From: an uncultured Sutterella sp. | Lineage (GTDB): Bacteria > Pseudomonadota > Gammaproteobacteria > Burkholderiales > Burkholderiaceae_F | DNA: 58,063 nucleotides | Assembly (NCBI GenBank): GCA_905206365.1 | Contig: CAJLHF010000009.1 | Location: 1-58,063 of the forward strand | Reading direction: 5' to 3' | In this document: piece by piece, positions 27,154 to 35,140 of the stretch | Layout: every line of letters begins with the position of its first letter | How positions within the stretch are numbered: the first letter of the stretch is position 1 | The notes under the pieces: generated by a model | Told to the model about the DNA's origin: nothing | Databases searched by the model: none | What the model saw: the letters and a program-made list of their open reading frames with translations, nothing else | Made by a program: the position numbers and the translations under genes

Positions 27154-27527
27154 TGCAACAGGACGACGCCACGATTGCGCCGGAAGATATCCTTTCGGCA
27201 TCTCCCGCCCTTGAGGAGGAACTGAAGATCTTCGATCCGACGACGGTCTCCGCGACCCGCGCACGCTCGGAAGATCTTCAGCAGGTGATCATCCGTCATC
27301 TCGACGAGTACTTCGCGCGACTCGACGGTCGCGCGCCCCACCCGCTTCACGAACTCGTCATGTCTGCCGTCGAACGACCGCTTCTCATCTACGTCATGGC
27401 CATGAGCCACGACAATCAGTCCACCGCAGCACAACTTTTGGGTATTAACCGAAACACCCTCCGTAAAAAGCTGGTCCAGTACGGCATTGCCAAGGACCGG
27501 CGGAGGGGCTCTTTCAAAGGAAATTGA
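27153..27527 (+). CDS. fis: Fis-family nucleoid-associated regulator
   Basis: DNA-bending protein of the Fis family, expected to act on growth-phase transcription and DNA topology. In the 124-residue protein, the C-terminal 75 residues match Fis closely: HPLHELVMSAVERPLL, then the helix-turn-helix QSTAAQLLGINRNTLRKKL. It is longer at the N-terminus than E. coli Fis (98 residues), with an acidic stretch of unknown role. The ATG overlaps the dusB stop (TAATG), and purH follows after 3 bases. Confidence 0.92.
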   Translation: MQQDDATIAPEDILSASPALEEELKIFDPTTVSATRARSEDLQQVIIRHLDEYFARLDGRAPHPLHELVMSAVERPLLIYVMAMSHDNQSTAAQLLGINRNTLRKKLVQYGIAKDRRRGSFKGN

Positions 27528-27530
27528 AGC

Positions 27531-29084
27531 ATGCGCAAACAAGCTCTCCTCAGCGTTTCCGACAAGACGGGCGTCGTCGACTTCGCCCGTTCCCTCGTCG
27601 AGCTCGGCTACCACTTGCTCTCGACGGGCGGCACGGCCCGTCTGCTCGAAAAGGAAGGTATTCCTTGCCAGGAAGTGGCAGACTACACGGGCTTTCCGGA
27701 AATGCTCGACGGTCGCGTGAAGACGCTCAACCCCAAGATCCACGCCGGCATCCTCGCCCGCCGCCCGGTGGCCGAACACATGCAGGCGCTCGCCGAACAC
27801 GGCATCGATCCGATCGATCTCATCGTCGTCAACCTCTATCCGTTCGAACAGACGATCGCCAAGCCCGACTGCACGTTCGAGGATGCCATCGAAAACATCG
27901 ATATCGGCGGCCCCACGATGATCCGAGCTGCGGCTAAGAACCACGAATCCGTGGCCGTCGTCGTCGATCCGGCCGACTACGACCGCGTTCTTGAAGAAAT
28001 CCGCCGCGACGGCGCGGTCGGTGCCGCCACGCGCCTGATGCTCGCGAAGAAGGTCTTCTCGCACACGGCCCGCTACGACGGGATGATCGCGAACTACCTG
28101 ACGAGCCTCTCGCCCGAGGGCGAACGTACGCTCTTCCCCGACGTCTTCACGCGCCAGTGGGAAAAGGTGCAGGACATGCGCTACGGCGAAAATCCGCATC
28201 AGAACGCCGCTTTCTACCGCGAACGCACGGTCGCGCCCGGGCTCCTCGCGGGCTACACCCAGCTCCAGGGGAAGGAGCTCTCCTACAACAATATCGCCGA
28301 CAGCGATGCTGCCTGGGAGTGCGTCCGTTCCTTCGATACGCCCGCCTGCGTCATCATCAAGCACGCCAACCCCTGCGGCGTTGCGATCGCCGGCGACGTG
28401 ACCGAAGCCTACAACAAGGCTTTCCTTACGGACAGCAAGTCCGCCTTCGGCGGCATCATCGCCTTCAACCGCGAAGTGACGGGCGAGTGCGCCGAACGCG
28501 TCTCGCACCAGTTCGCCGAAGTCATCATCGCGCCCGCCTTCTCGAAGGAAGCGCTTGAAATCTTCGGCGCGAAGAAGAATCTCCGACTCCTCACGGTGGC
28601 GCTCGGTTCGGCCCACAACGACTTCGACTTCAAGCGCGTCGGCGGCGGCCTGCTTGTTCAGACGCCCGACACGCAGCTCTGTGGCGCCGAAGTGCTCAAA
28701 TGCGTGACCGAAAAGGCCCCGACCGAAGAACAGACGGCCGATCTGCTCTTTGCTTGGAACGTCGCCCGCTTCGTGAAGTCGAACACGATTGTCTACGTGA
28801 AGAACGGCATGACGCTCGGCGTGGGTGCGGGTCAGATGAGCCGCGTCGACTCCGCGCGCATCGCCGCCATCAAGGCCGAAGAGGCAGGCCTCTCGCTCGA
28901 AGGTTCCGTCGCCGCTTCGGACGCTTTCTTCCCGTTCCGCGACGGCCTCGACGTCGTCGTCGATGCGGGTGCCGTGGCCGTCATTCAGCCGGGTGGCTCG
29001 ATCCGCGACGACGAAGTGATTGCCGCCGCCAACGAACGCGGCGTGGCGATGGTCTTTACGGGCGAACGCCACTTTCGTCACTGA
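27531..29084 (+). CDS. purH: Bifunctional AICAR formyltransferase/IMP cyclohydrolase
   Basis: Performs the last two steps of de novo IMP synthesis. The 517-residue protein has an N-terminal MGS-like cyclohydrolase domain (starting QALLSVSDKTGVVDFA, with the VKTLNPKIHAG segment) and a C-terminal formyltransferase domain ending RPGGSIRDDEVI-like (IQPGGSIRDDEV here). Length is normal. It starts 3 bases after fis, so purine synthesis is placed in the dusB-fis unit. A purH gene downstream of fis is also seen in other betaproteobacteria. Confidence 0.97.
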   Translation: MRKQALLSVSDKTGVVDFARSLVELGYHLLSTGGTARLLEKEGIPCQEVADYTGFPEMLDGRVKTLNPKIHAGILARRPVAEHMQALAEHGIDPIDLIVVNLYPFEQTIAKPDCTFEDAIENIDIGGPTMIRAAAKNHESVAVVVDPADYDRVLEEIRRDGAVGAATRLMLAKKVFSHTARYDGMIANYLTSLSPEGERTLFPDVFTRQWEKVQDMRYGENPHQNAAFYRERTVAPGLLAGYTQLQGKELSYNNIADSDAAWECVRSFDTPACVIIKHANPCGVAIAGDVTEAYNKAFLTDSKSAFGGIIAFNREVTGECAERVSHQFAEVIIAPAFSKEALEIFGAKKNLRLLTVALGSAHNDFDFKRVGGGLLVQTPDTQLCGAEVLKCVTEKAPTEEQTADLLFAWNVARFVKSNTIVYVKNGMTLGVGAGQMSRVDSARIAAIKAEEAGLSLEGSVAASDAFFPFRDGLDVVVDAGAVAVIQPGGSIRDDEVIAAANERGVAMVFTGERHFRH

Positions 29085-29155
29085 AAACCTGTTCTTCGTG
29101 TCGATTTCGGGCTTTGAGGAAACGTCCCGACACGCCTTCGAGGTCCGAAATTTGC

Positions 29156-29182
29156 TTGATCGGCTCTCAAGTCGCTTATAGT
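29156..29182 (+). promoter_or_regulatory. Candidate promoter before tolB
   Basis: TTGATC (29156-29161) and TATAGT (29177-29182) are separated by 15 bases; a TTGCTT at 29152-29157 would give 19. Neither spacing is ideal, but the -10 is good. Confidence 0.35.
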
Positions 29183-29211
29183 GCTCCTTAGTGCGGGCCG
29201 AAGGCGGCGCC

Positions 29212-29250
29212 GCGCCGCAGAGATCCTTTCAACTCTGCGGCGCTTTTCTT
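29212..29250 (+). terminator. Hairpin with T-rich tail upstream of tolB
   Basis: A perfect 11-base stem (GCGCCGCAGAG/CTCTGCGGCGC) with a 10-base loop is followed by TTTTCTT. It could be the purH terminator. If the candidate promoter at 29156-29182 is used, it would lie in the first 65 bases of the tolB leader and could act as an attenuator or end a short RNA. Confidence 0.65.
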
Positions 29251-29371
29251 GTGTCCGGCGCCGAACCGCCCCGAGCGATTCGGCCCGAGAGCCCCGCGCG
29301 GTCCGTCCGTTTCCCGGTTGCGAACCCGAGTCCGTCGTTTTCGACGCGGACTTCATCATGAAGAACAAAAC

Positions 29372-29380
29372 AAAAGGAGG
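29372..29380 (+). promoter_or_regulatory. Ribosome binding site deciding the tolB start
   Basis: AAAAGGAGG matches the 16S 3' end and is followed after 7 bases by TTG at 29388. The in-frame ATG at 29358 has no such site before it. Confidence 0.6.
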
Positions 29381-29387
29381 CTTCGTC

Positions 29388-30698
29388 TTGTCCTCGAATG
29401 CTTTCACTCCCTCCCTTTGGAGCCGTCGCTCCGTTCTCGGCTGCGGCCTGGCTGCCGGCGTTCTGGCGGCCGCCCCGGCCTGGGCGGATCTGCGCATCGA
29501 GATCACGGGGGTCGGCGCCAATCAGCAGCCCATCGCTTTGCAGACATTTCAGGGAACGTCGGGTGCGCCCGACGATCTCGCCCGCGTGATCGGCGACGAC
29601 CTGTCGCGCTCCGGGGCGTTCCGTGTCTTTTCCGCGGGTGCGGAATCGGCCGAAGACGACCTGCAAAAGCCCGCGGCCCTGGCTGCGGCCGCTCAGCAAG
29701 GAGCGACCGCTCTCGTCGTGGGAGCCGTGCAGGAAGCGGGCAGTCGCTGGGAGGTGCGTTGCTTCATCTACGATTGCGTGACGGGCAACCTCATCGAGTC
29801 CTACGGCACGAGCGTTCCGAAGGACGACTTCCGCATGGCGGCCCACCGCTGTGCTGACCTCATCTATACGCGCCTGACGGGCGAAGGGCCGATGTTCGCA
29901 TCGCAACTCGCCTACGTCGCCCAGTACGCCAAGAACCGCTACGAACTCGTGATCACGGACTGCGACGGCGCCAATCCGCGCAGCGCTCTGCGCTCGCCCG
30001 AACCCATTATTTCTCCCGTCTGGTCGCCCGACGGTCGTCGTTTGGCGTACGTGAGTTTCGAACACAAGAAGCCGATCGTCTACCTGCAGGACCTCACGAC
30101 GGGTCGACGCCGCGCGGTTGCGGCCTTTCCGGGCAACAACTCGGCCCCGGCTTTCAGCCCCGACGGTCGCCGTATGGCGGTTGCCCTCTCGCGCGACGGC
30201 CTGACGCAGATCTATCTCATCAACGCCGACGGTTCGGGACTCGTGCGCTTCACGAAGAGCTACGGGATCGACACCGAGCCCGTGTTCTCGAAGGACGGTC
30301 GCTGGATTTACTTCACGAGCGATCGGGGCGGCACGCCGCAAATCTACCGTCAGCCCGTCGAGGGAGGCGGCACCGTCGAACGCGTGACCTTCGGCTCAAA
30401 CTACGCCATCAGTCCCGATATCAGTCCGGACGGCACCCGTCTCGCTTACGTTTCCCGCATCGAAAACCGCTATCGCATCGCGGTGATGGATTTGGCCACG
30501 GGGCGCGATTTGCTCGTCACCTCCACGGAACGCGACGAGTCGCCGTCCTTTGCGCCGAACGGCCGCTTCCTCGTCTTTGCGACGGAAGAAGGCGGTCGCG
30601 GTGTGCTCGGGACGTGTTCGGCCGACGCCCGACTCTCGACCCGCTTGACGGGCGAAGGCGACATCCGCGAACCCGCCTGGGGTCCGGTGCTCAAATAA
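29388..30698 (+). CDS. tolB: Tol-Pal system protein TolB
   Basis: Periplasmic beta-propeller protein that links the Tol inner-membrane complex to Pal during outer-membrane constriction. The 436-residue protein has a signal peptide, an N-terminal TolB domain (about residues 35-165) and a propeller built of WD40-like PD40 repeats (SPDGRR, SPDGTR, SKDGRW). I place the start at TTG 29388 because of the strong ribosome binding site; ATG 29358 would add 10 residues. The signal contains SRRSVLG before the hydrophobic core, which resembles a Tat motif. pal follows after 30 bases. Confidence 0.9.
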   Translation: MSSNAFTPSLWSRRSVLGCGLAAGVLAAAPAWADLRIEITGVGANQQPIALQTFQGTSGAPDDLARVIGDDLSRSGAFRVFSAGAESAEDDLQKPAALAAAAQQGATALVVGAVQEAGSRWEVRCFIYDCVTGNLIESYGTSVPKDDFRMAAHRCADLIYTRLTGEGPMFASQLAYVAQYAKNRYELVITDCDGANPRSALRSPEPIISPVWSPDGRRLAYVSFEHKKPIVYLQDLTTGRRRAVAAFPGNNSAPAFSPDGRRMAVALSRDGLTQIYLINADGSGLVRFTKSYGIDTEPVFSKDGRWIYFTSDRGGTPQIYRQPVEGGGTVERVTFGSNYAISPDISPDGTRLAYVSRIENRYRIAVMDLATGRDLLVTSTERDESPSFAPNGRFLVFATEEGGRGVLGTCSADARLSTRLTGEGDIREPAWGPVLK

Positions 30699-30728
30699 CC
30701 ATCAGAATCCATTGCAAGGAGGTTTTTC

Positions 30729-31271
30729 ATGAACGCTCAGTGGAAAGTTTTGGCGGGTGCTCTGGCGGCCGCGCTCGTGCTCTCGGGTTGCTCCTCTGTG
30801 TCGCTCGACGAAGGTGCCAAGGAAGGCACGCTCGCCAGCGAGACGCCGCAGACGCAGGTTCAGAATCCCTTTACGGATCCTTCGCATCCGCTCTCGCACC
30901 GCTCGGTGTATTTCGCGTTCGATTCCTACGACGTGCCGGCCGAGTACGCCTCGTACGTCGAAGCGCACGCGAAGTGGCTCAACGAACATCCCGACGTCAA
31001 TATCGTCATTCAGGGCAATACGGACGAGCGCGGCGGGCGCGAGTACAACCTCGCTCTCGGCCAGAAGCGCAGCGAAGCCGTGAAACAGCGCATGCAGCTG
31101 CTCGGCGTTCCCGCTTCGCGTATAGAAGCGGTCTCGTTTGGCAAGGAAAAGCCCGTGGCCACGGGCTCGACCGAAGAGGCTTGGGCTCAGAATCGTCGTG
31201 CCGACATCGTCTATCCGCCGCAGTACACGACGAATCCCGCACCATCGGTCCCGGCCAATCCGGCACCCTGA
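30729..31271 (+). CDS. pal: Peptidoglycan-associated lipoprotein Pal
   Basis: Outer-membrane lipoprotein that binds peptidoglycan and TolB. The 180-residue protein has a lipoprotein signal with lipobox LSGC (Cys21), a flexible linker, and a C-terminal OmpA-like domain with the diaminopimelate-binding segment NTDERGGREYN and the NRRADI end motif. A strong AAGGAGG ribosome binding site precedes the ATG. A short Pro/Ala-rich tail (residues 168-180) extends past the usual end. It lies between tolB and cpoB. Confidence 0.95.
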   Translation: MNAQWKVLAGALAAALVLSGCSSVSLDEGAKEGTLASETPQTQVQNPFTDPSHPLSHRSVYFAFDSYDVPAEYASYVEAHAKWLNEHPDVNIVIQGNTDERGGREYNLALGQKRSEAVKQRMQLLGVPASRIEAVSFGKEKPVATGSTEEAWAQNRRADIVYPPQYTTNPAPSVPANPAP

Positions 31272-31308
31272 GCGGACGGATCTTTCGCAGATACCGTTTG
31301 ACGCCGCC

Positions 31309-31340
31309 GACCGGCCGCAGGCCGGTCGCCTTCGGCTTTT
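31309..31340 (+). terminator. Terminator-like hairpin between pal and cpoB
   Basis: GACCGGCC/GGCCGGTC with a 3-base loop is followed by a second small hairpin (GCC TTC GGC) and TTTT. It probably reduces transcription into cpoB rather than blocking it. Confidence 0.55.
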
Positions 31341-31341
31341 C

Positions 31342-31363
31342 GCGCCCGCGCACGAGCGGGCGC
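31342..31363 (+). repeat. Second inverted repeat before cpoB
   Basis: GCGCCCGC and GCGGGCGC form a perfect 8-base stem with a 6-base loop, directly after the pal hairpin and 26 bases before the cpoB start. There is no T-run, so a role in mRNA stability or leader structure is possible. Confidence 0.45.
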
Positions 31364-31388
31364 TCTTACGTTGAATGAAGGAAAAACA

Positions 31389-32123
31389 ATGCAGAAGACG
31401 GCACGACTTTGGACGGTACGCCTCGCCCTTGCTGCCACCTTGGCCGCGGCGGCGAACTCCGCGCTCGCCTTTGCCGACGACGAGGCCCGCCGGGCCATTC
31501 TCGACCTTCGCGAAGAAGTGAAGACGCTCAAAGCGGATCTGAACATCACGCGCAACGCACAGATGCAACTTTCGAGTGAAATCAACGCGCTCAAGGAACA
31601 GAACCGTCAATTGACGGGGCGAGTCGAAGAGCTGACGAACGCGCTCGCCGTGGAAAAGCGCTCGACCCGGGAACTTTTCGGCTCGATCGACTCGCGCGTT
31701 TCCGCCTTTGAACCCGTGATGGTGGTTTTGAACGGCGAATCCGTTCAGGTCCAGCCCCAGGAGAAGGCTGAATATGATGCGGCCGTGCTTCTCTTCCAGG
31801 ACGGCAAATTCAAGGAGGCCGCAGTCAAGTTCTCCCGCTTCGCCGAAAAGTGGCCCGAGTCGCCCTATCGTCCCGACGCGCTCTTCTGGTGGGGCTCGAG
31901 TGCTTTCGGCGCCGAGCAGTACAAGACCGTCATCAGCTCGCAAAACAGTCTTCTGAAGGCTTACCCGAAGCATCCCCGCGCCGCGGACGCGATGCTTCTC
32001 GTAGGTTCCGCTCAGGCCGCTTCGGGCAACCCTAAGGCGGCCGCGGCCACCTACCGCAAGGTGATCAAAACTTATCCGAAGTCGGACGCGGCGGTCACTG
32101 CCAAGCAACGTCTCGGCAACTGA
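31389..32123 (+). CDS. cpoB: Cell division coordinator CpoB (YbgF)
   Basis: Periplasmic protein that, in E. coli, couples peptidoglycan synthesis by PBP1B with Tol-driven constriction. The 244-residue protein has a Sec signal peptide ending near ALA, a coiled coil (about residues 35-95, rich in heptads such as LREEVKTLKADL), and C-terminal TPR repeats (YDAAVLLFQDGKFKEAA and following). I chose ATG 31389 over 31371 because an AAGGA ribosome binding site lies 7 bases before it. It closes the tolB-pal-cpoB series. Confidence 0.92.
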   Translation: MQKTARLWTVRLALAATLAAAANSALAFADDEARRAILDLREEVKTLKADLNITRNAQMQLSSEINALKEQNRQLTGRVEELTNALAVEKRSTRELFGSIDSRVSAFEPVMVVLNGESVQVQPQEKAEYDAAVLLFQDGKFKEAAVKFSRFAEKWPESPYRPDALFWWGSSAFGAEQYKTVISSQNSLLKAYPKHPRAADAMLLVGSAQAASGNPKAAAATYRKVIKTYPKSDAAVTAKQRLGN

Positions 32124-32167
32124 CGGGGCGAGCGTTGATTCGGATTTTGCCCGAACAATACGGTCTG

Positions 32168-32179
32168 CCCGAGCTCGGG
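32168..32179. promoter_or_regulatory. Palindrome upstream of the malic enzyme gene
   Basis: CCCGAGCTCGGG is a perfect 12-base palindrome that would overlap the -35 position of the candidate maeA promoter. It could be an operator; no regulator can be named. Confidence 0.35.
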
Positions 32180-32195
32180 GCGGGCCCGATCGCCC

Positions 32196-32204
32196 TGTTA
32201 CAAT
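32196..32204 (+). promoter_or_regulatory. Extended -10 promoter of the malic enzyme gene
   Basis: TGTTACAAT is a TGn-extended -10 box. No -35 box is evident, as is often the case for this class. Transcription would start near 32211, giving a leader of about 119 bases. Confidence 0.4.
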
Positions 32205-32329
32205 GCGAAATCGTCGAGGCAAGCGTTCGCATGCGCAAAAGCCCCGACGGCACCGACCGTCCCGGCTTCCCGGACCGACGGCCCGTTAATCCGTCAGACT
32301 CCCCTTTTTTTTGAGAACAGAAGGATCTT

Positions 32330-33949
32330 ATGACCGAATGCAAGACGACGCTCGGCGTCAAGAAGCTCGGCTGCCCGCATCTGAATCGCGGTCTTGCCTT
32401 TACGAAGGAAGAACGTGTTGCCAACGGCCTTGAGGGGCTGCTACCTGCCGCCGTGTCGACGGGTGACGAACAGGTTGCTCGCGTTAAGGAAATGATGGAC
32501 CGATTCGAACGGCCGCTCGACAAGTTCCTGGTACTCGACAGCCTCCATGCGACTGACGAAAACCTGTACTTCAAGATGCTCGTCGAACACACCGATGAAT
32601 GCATGCCGCTTGTGTACACCCCGACCGTGGGCGAAGTCTGCCAGAAGTTCAGCCACATCTACCGCTACCCGCGAGGTCTCTTCGTTTCGCTCGAACAGAA
32701 GGGACGCGTGGCCGAGTTGATCGCCAACTGCCCGCAGAAGGACGTCGACGTCATCGTCGTGACGGACGGCCAGCGCATTCTCGGCCTCGGCGACCTCGGC
32801 GCTAACGGCATGGGTATTCCCGTCGGCAAGCTTTCGCTCTACACGGCTTGCGCCGGCATCAACCCCGCGAAGACCCTCCCGGTGACGATCGACGTGGGCA
32901 CCAACAACCCCGACAACCTTGCCGATCCGCTCTACATTGGTCTGCGCCGCGAACGTGCGACGGGTGCCGAGTTTGACGAACTCGTCGACGAATTCATCAC
33001 CGAGGCCCGTCGTCGCTGGCCGAACGTGCTCATCCAGTTCGAAGACTTCGGCAATCACAACGCGTTTGCGCTCCTTGAGCGTTATCGCGACAAGATTCTC
33101 TGCTTCAACGACGACATTCAGGGCACGGCCGCCGTCGCGCTCGCGGGGGTCTACTCCGCCGTACGCGTCTCGGGCAAGAAGTTCTCCGAACAGCGCTTCC
33201 TCTTCCTCGGCGCAGGTGAAGCCGCCACGGGCATCGCCGACCTCATTGTAGACGCCCTTGTCGATGAAGGGATGCCGCGCGAAGAAGCCCGCAAGCACTG
33301 CGCGCTCTTCGACTCGAAGGGTCTCGTGACCGCGAACCGTACGGGTCTGGCCGCCAACAAGCAGCCCTACGCGCACGATCTGCCCGACTGCACGACGTTC
33401 CTTGAAGCCGTAAAAGCTCTGCGTCCGACGGGCATTGTCGGCGTGGCCGCTCAGCCCAAAGCCTTCAACGAGGAAGTCCTCGCCGAAATGGCGGCGATCA
33501 ACGAACGTCCGATCATCTTCGCGCTCTCCAACCCGACCTCGCGTGCCGAATGCGACGCCGAAACCGCGTACCGTGCGACCGAGGGCCGCGCCCTCTTTGC
33601 ATCGGGATCGCCTTTTGCGCCCGTCGACGCGTGCGGCCGTCACTTCGTGCCGCGCCAGGGCAACAACAGCTACGTCTTCCCCGGTCTCGGTCTCGGTGCG
33701 GTGTTCGCTAACGCCCGTATGATGCCGACCGGCATGTTCCTTACGGCCGCCCGCGAACTCGCCGCGCTCGTTTCCGAAGAAGACCTCGCTCAGGGTTCGC
33801 TCTACCCGTCGCTCTCCGAAGTGCGTCACGTCTCGATGAAGATCGGCGCCGCCGTTGCGACCTACGCCTACGAGCACGGTCTCGCGGGCAACGAACGCCC
33901 GAGCGACATTGAAGCGGCCGTGACCGACTTCATGTACCGTCCGGAATAA
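32330..33949 (+). CDS. maeA: NAD-dependent malic enzyme
   Basis: Oxidative decarboxylation of malate to pyruvate. The 539-residue protein belongs to the large, eukaryotic-type malic enzymes (E. coli SfcA class), with the YTPTVGE segment holding the catalytic tyrosine, a metal-binding region FNDDIQGTAAV, and the nucleotide-binding FLGAGEAATGIAD. A GAAGGA ribosome binding site precedes the ATG. NAD rather than NADP preference is inferred from the family. The gene stands alone between cpoB and scpA with its own candidate promoter and terminator. Confidence 0.92.
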   Translation: MTECKTTLGVKKLGCPHLNRGLAFTKEERVANGLEGLLPAAVSTGDEQVARVKEMMDRFERPLDKFLVLDSLHATDENLYFKMLVEHTDECMPLVYTPTVGEVCQKFSHIYRYPRGLFVSLEQKGRVAELIANCPQKDVDVIVVTDGQRILGLGDLGANGMGIPVGKLSLYTACAGINPAKTLPVTIDVGTNNPDNLADPLYIGLRRERATGAEFDELVDEFITEARRRWPNVLIQFEDFGNHNAFALLERYRDKILCFNDDIQGTAAVALAGVYSAVRVSGKKFSEQRFLFLGAGEAATGIADLIVDALVDEGMPREEARKHCALFDSKGLVTANRTGLAANKQPYAHDLPDCTTFLEAVKALRPTGIVGVAAQPKAFNEEVLAEMAAINERPIIFALSNPTSRAECDAETAYRATEGRALFASGSPFAPVDACGRHFVPRQGNNSYVFPGLGLGAVFANARMMPTGMFLTAARELAALVSEEDLAQGSLYPSLSEVRHVSMKIGAAVATYAYEHGLAGNERPSDIEAAVTDFMYRPE

Positions 33950-34000
33950 AGGACGGCTCGAACGGAGGGGCGCCTGTCCGTCCCTCCCTGTTCAGACTAC

Positions 34001-34030
34001 GGGCCCGGAGCCTAGCTTCCGGGCCCTTTT
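34001..34030 (+). terminator. Terminator after the malic enzyme gene
   Basis: GGGCCCGGA pairs with TCCGGGCCC around an 8-base loop, followed by TTTT. An outer ACTAC/GTAGT pair extends the stem. Confidence 0.8.
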
Positions 34031-34072
34031 CCGTAGTGCTTTCGTTCTCCGCACGCCGCAACGCCGTTTTTC

Positions 34073-34987
34073 ATGCACGACGACGCCCCTCTTGAGACTC
34101 ATGCTTCGGTTGCTCCCGGTTCGGCCGGCGAGACGGTGCTCGCCGTCCTCTACGGCGAGCCTTTGAAGCGCTGTCCGACGGGGCTCTACATCCCGCCCGA
34201 CGCCCTGCGCGTTATTCTCGAGCGCTTCGAAGGACCGCTCGACCTATTGCTCTACCTCATTCGCAGTCAGAAGTTCGACGTCATGGACATCCCCATGGCG
34301 ACCCTGACGGATCAGTACATGGCGTACATGGAAATCGTGCGTCGCTCGAACCTCGAACTCGCGGCCGCGTACCTCGTCATGGCGGCAACGCTCATGCAGA
34401 TCAAGAGCCGGTTGTTGCTCCCGAAGCGTCCCGTTCACGACGAGGAGGGCCCCGAAGACCCCCGAGCCGAACTCATGGCGCGCCTCTTGGAGTACGAACG
34501 CATTCGCGGTGTAGCTTCGAAACTTGACGCGATGCCGCGTCTCGGACGGGACTTCCAAACCGCGTTCGGCGCGTGTCGGGATGAAAAGATGCTACCCGAC
34601 CCCGACGTTGACGCCCATGTGCTCGCCGAAGTCTGGATGGACGTCGTCGCCCGAGGGCGATTGCACGCCAACCATCGGGTGGCGCGCCAAGAACTTTCCG
34701 TACGGGAGCACATGGCGGAGGTCCTCCGACGTCTCTCGCGCGTGCGGTGGCTTACGTACGAGTCGCTTCTGCGGGAGTCGACCGAAGGAAGCCCGAAAGA
34801 AAACGCGGCCGTCTGGTGCCTGGCGCTTCTGGAATTGGCCAAAGAGCACATGGTGCGCATCACTCAGGCCACCCCCTACGGGCCGATCTATGTGACGCAT
34901 GCGGCGGCGCCCGGTCTTCAGGAGCGGCTCTTCGAGGAGGTATCGCCCGACGTTGAAATGCTTCCCGAAAATGACGTCTTCGCCTGA
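34073..34987 (+). CDS. scpA: Segregation and condensation protein A
   Basis: Kleisin subunit of the SMC condensin complex in chromosome segregation. The 304-residue protein shows the kleisin start LERFEGPLDLLLYLIRSQKFDVMDIP (residues about 50-75) preceded by an unusual 45-residue N-terminal extension. A central helical region and a C-terminal winged-helix-like part follow. The partner gene scpB is not adjacent, and no smc lies in the window. It follows the maeA terminator by 43 bases, so a promoter must lie in or near that gap. Confidence 0.9.
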   Translation: MHDDAPLETHASVAPGSAGETVLAVLYGEPLKRCPTGLYIPPDALRVILERFEGPLDLLLYLIRSQKFDVMDIPMATLTDQYMAYMEIVRRSNLELAAAYLVMAATLMQIKSRLLLPKRPVHDEEGPEDPRAELMARLLEYERIRGVASKLDAMPRLGRDFQTAFGACRDEKMLPDPDVDAHVLAEVWMDVVARGRLHANHRVARQELSVREHMAEVLRRLSRVRWLTYESLLRESTEGSPKENAAVWCLALLELAKEHMVRITQATPYGPIYVTHAAAPGLQERLFEEVSPDVEMLPENDVFA

Positions 34988-35050
34988 TCGGGTGCTTGCG
35001 AGGGAAGAATGCGTTTCGGTTGAGGTATTACGAGGATGGGCGGGCTAAAC

Positions 35051-35071
35051 CCCTCGAAGGCTCCTCGAGGG
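35051..35071. repeat. Inverted repeat upstream of metQ
   Basis: CCCTCGA and TCGAGGG form a perfect 7-base stem with a 7-base loop, 70 bases before the metQ start. There is no T-run. It may be an operator or leader hairpin; I do not recognise a riboswitch. Confidence 0.35.
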
Positions 35072-35140
35072 AATCGGGGAGAATGAATCGACGGACGAAT
35101 CGATCCGAACCCCACGTACCATCTAACACCGGGAGGCATC

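Larger units (their letters stand above)
29085..29387 (+). other. purH-tolB intergenic region with promoter and hairpin
   Basis: About 300 bases without a convincing gene. It holds a candidate promoter (29156-29182), a perfect 11-base-pair hairpin followed by TTTTCTT (29212-29250), and a strong ribosome binding site at its end (29372-29380). An ATG at 29358 is in frame with tolB but lacks a ribosome binding site. Confidence 0.6.

Noticed and set aside
29358..29387. ATG 29358 as the tolB start
   Set aside because: No ribosome binding site precedes it, whereas TTG 29388 has AAAAGGAGG at 7 bases. It remains possible, but less likely.
34988..35140. SAM riboswitch before metQ
   Set aside because: Only one simple hairpin is visible, without the conserved cores of SAM-I or SAM-II.
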